Assembly: GCA_029879605.1 (NCBI GenBank)
Contig: JAOUQA010000011.1
Location: forward strand, 1 to 14,500
Length of the DNA: 14,500 bases
DNA from: Gammaproteobacteria bacterium
GTDB lineage: Bacteria > Pseudomonadota > Gammaproteobacteria > SZUA-229
Direction of reading: 5' to 3'
The notes under the pieces were generated by a model. The model ran no database searches, was not told the origin of the DNA, and was given only the letters and a program-made list of their open reading frames with translations. How positions within the stretch are numbered: the first letter of the stretch is position 1; each line of letters begins with the position of its first letter. Of this stretch, positions 14,119 to 14,500 are shown one piece after another. The translations under genes were made by a program, and so were the position numbers.

Positions 14119-14454
14119 TTAGCTACAACCTTTGGGTCGTGGTAAACCTGCAATTTTATTTGCACATTTAATCAGACCGGTTGGAAATAAAGAATATATG
14201 TACTTCTGATCACTACGATCCTTGCCATATTTCTGTTTCATAATTTTAGAAAATGCTCGTGGTTCACATACCATACCATTTTCAGTGAAGTAATCACGAG
14301 CAGTGTTGATGATATCCCAATGCTCTTCTGTTAACTCGCCAATCTTTTCATTCTTGGCAATTTCAGCGGCTAACTCTTCGCTCCATTCATCTAAGTTTTC
14401 CAGCCATCCCGCTTCACTTAGCTGAATTGTTTGACCATTAACTACGGCTTCCAT
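14119..14454 (-). CDS. DsrC/TusE family sulfur-carrier protein, variant C-terminus
   Basis: An 111-residue cytosolic protein of the DsrC/TusE/DsvC family. Typical signatures are LTEEHWDIIN (41-50), the KYIYSLFP stretch (84-91) and the flexible C-terminal arm AGLPRPKGCS. The penultimate Cys110 is the CysA that carries sulfur in this family. Classical DsrC has a second cysteine (CysB) 11 residues before; here that position is Asn99 and the nearest upstream cysteine is Cys97, 13 residues away. It is therefore a DsrC-like paralogue rather than a clear dissimilatory DsrC, and I give no symbol. The ribosome site GAGGTAG precedes ATG 14454. The gene is monocistronic by its own terminator; what lies upstream is outside the window. 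Confidence 0.92.
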   Translation of the reverse strand: MEAVVNGQTIQLSEAGWLENLDEWSEELAAEIAKNEKIGELTEEHWDIINTARDYFTENGMVCEPRAFSKIMKQKYGKDRSDQKYIYSLFPTGLIKCANKIAGLPRPKGCS

Positions 14455-14474
14455 CGTTTACTACCTCATATACT

Positions 14475-14497
14475 GGGGGGTTGACAATAAAGTTGAC
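14475..14497. repeat. Direct repeat upstream of dsrC-like gene
   Basis: GTTGAC occurs twice, separated by AATAAA, about 26-44 bases before the start codon of the dsrC-like gene. It may be an operator or part of a promoter, but the window ends too soon to say. Confidence 0.25.
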
Positions 14498-14500
14498 TAA

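Noticed and set aside
1..14500. CRISPR array, IS element, prophage or attachment site
   Set aside because: No regularly spaced repeats, transposase or phage genes are present; XerC is in its normal chromosomal operon.

Overview
The window looks like chromosome from a moderately AT-rich gammaproteobacterium, probably one with sulfur-based metabolism. The main evidence is the gene order lptM-lysA, dapF-DUF484-xerC, which is typical of Gammaproteobacteria, plus a DsrC/TusE-family gene, an exported rhodanese and several sigma-54 activators. There is no phage, IS element, CRISPR array, tRNA or rRNA. The genus cannot be told from the sequence.

Layout. Positions 1-2254 (minus): dapF, a DUF484 protein and xerC (cut off by the window edge) in a tightly overlapping operon. 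Positions 2308-4984: a module that splits the usual lysA-dapF pair. It holds a PAS/sigma-54 activator (plus), a convergent two-gene unit (minus) encoding a small secreted charged protein and a secreted rhodanese, and a shared bidirectional terminator. Positions 4985-6384 (minus): lysA preceded by lptM, a short lipoprotein gene. Positions 6428-9819 (plus): a membrane histidine kinase and its NtrC-type sigma-54 response regulator. Positions 9820-10394: a gene-poor stretch with an inverted repeat, a good -24/-12 promoter, a 30-codon ORF and a cobalamin-class riboswitch. Positions 10395-10637 (plus): a small Cys-rich CWC-family protein under that riboswitch. Positions 10620-11311 (minus): a receiver-like hypothetical protein and a cupin in one operon. 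Positions 11391-13274 (plus): the ABC-F ATPase Uup. Positions 13343-13876 (minus): a membrane-anchored TerB-like protein. Positions 14059-14454 (minus): a DsrC-family protein with its terminator.

How the parts work together. The most interesting part is a self-contained sigma-54 circuit. The activator at 2371-3750 has a 20-bp palindrome-bearing site at its own start (2339-2358). A site matching it at 16 of 20 positions lies at 4835-4854, about 110 bp upstream of a clear GG-N10-GC promoter (4739-4755) that faces the secreted protein/rhodanese operon. This is the geometry of an enhancer-binding protein and its target. A second likely circuit is the kinase/regulator pair: just past the regulator gene lie an inverted repeat (9823-9851) and another GG-N10-GC promoter (9915-9931). 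The DsrC-family protein has its second C-terminal cysteine two residues away from the canonical place, so it may not work like classical DsrC.
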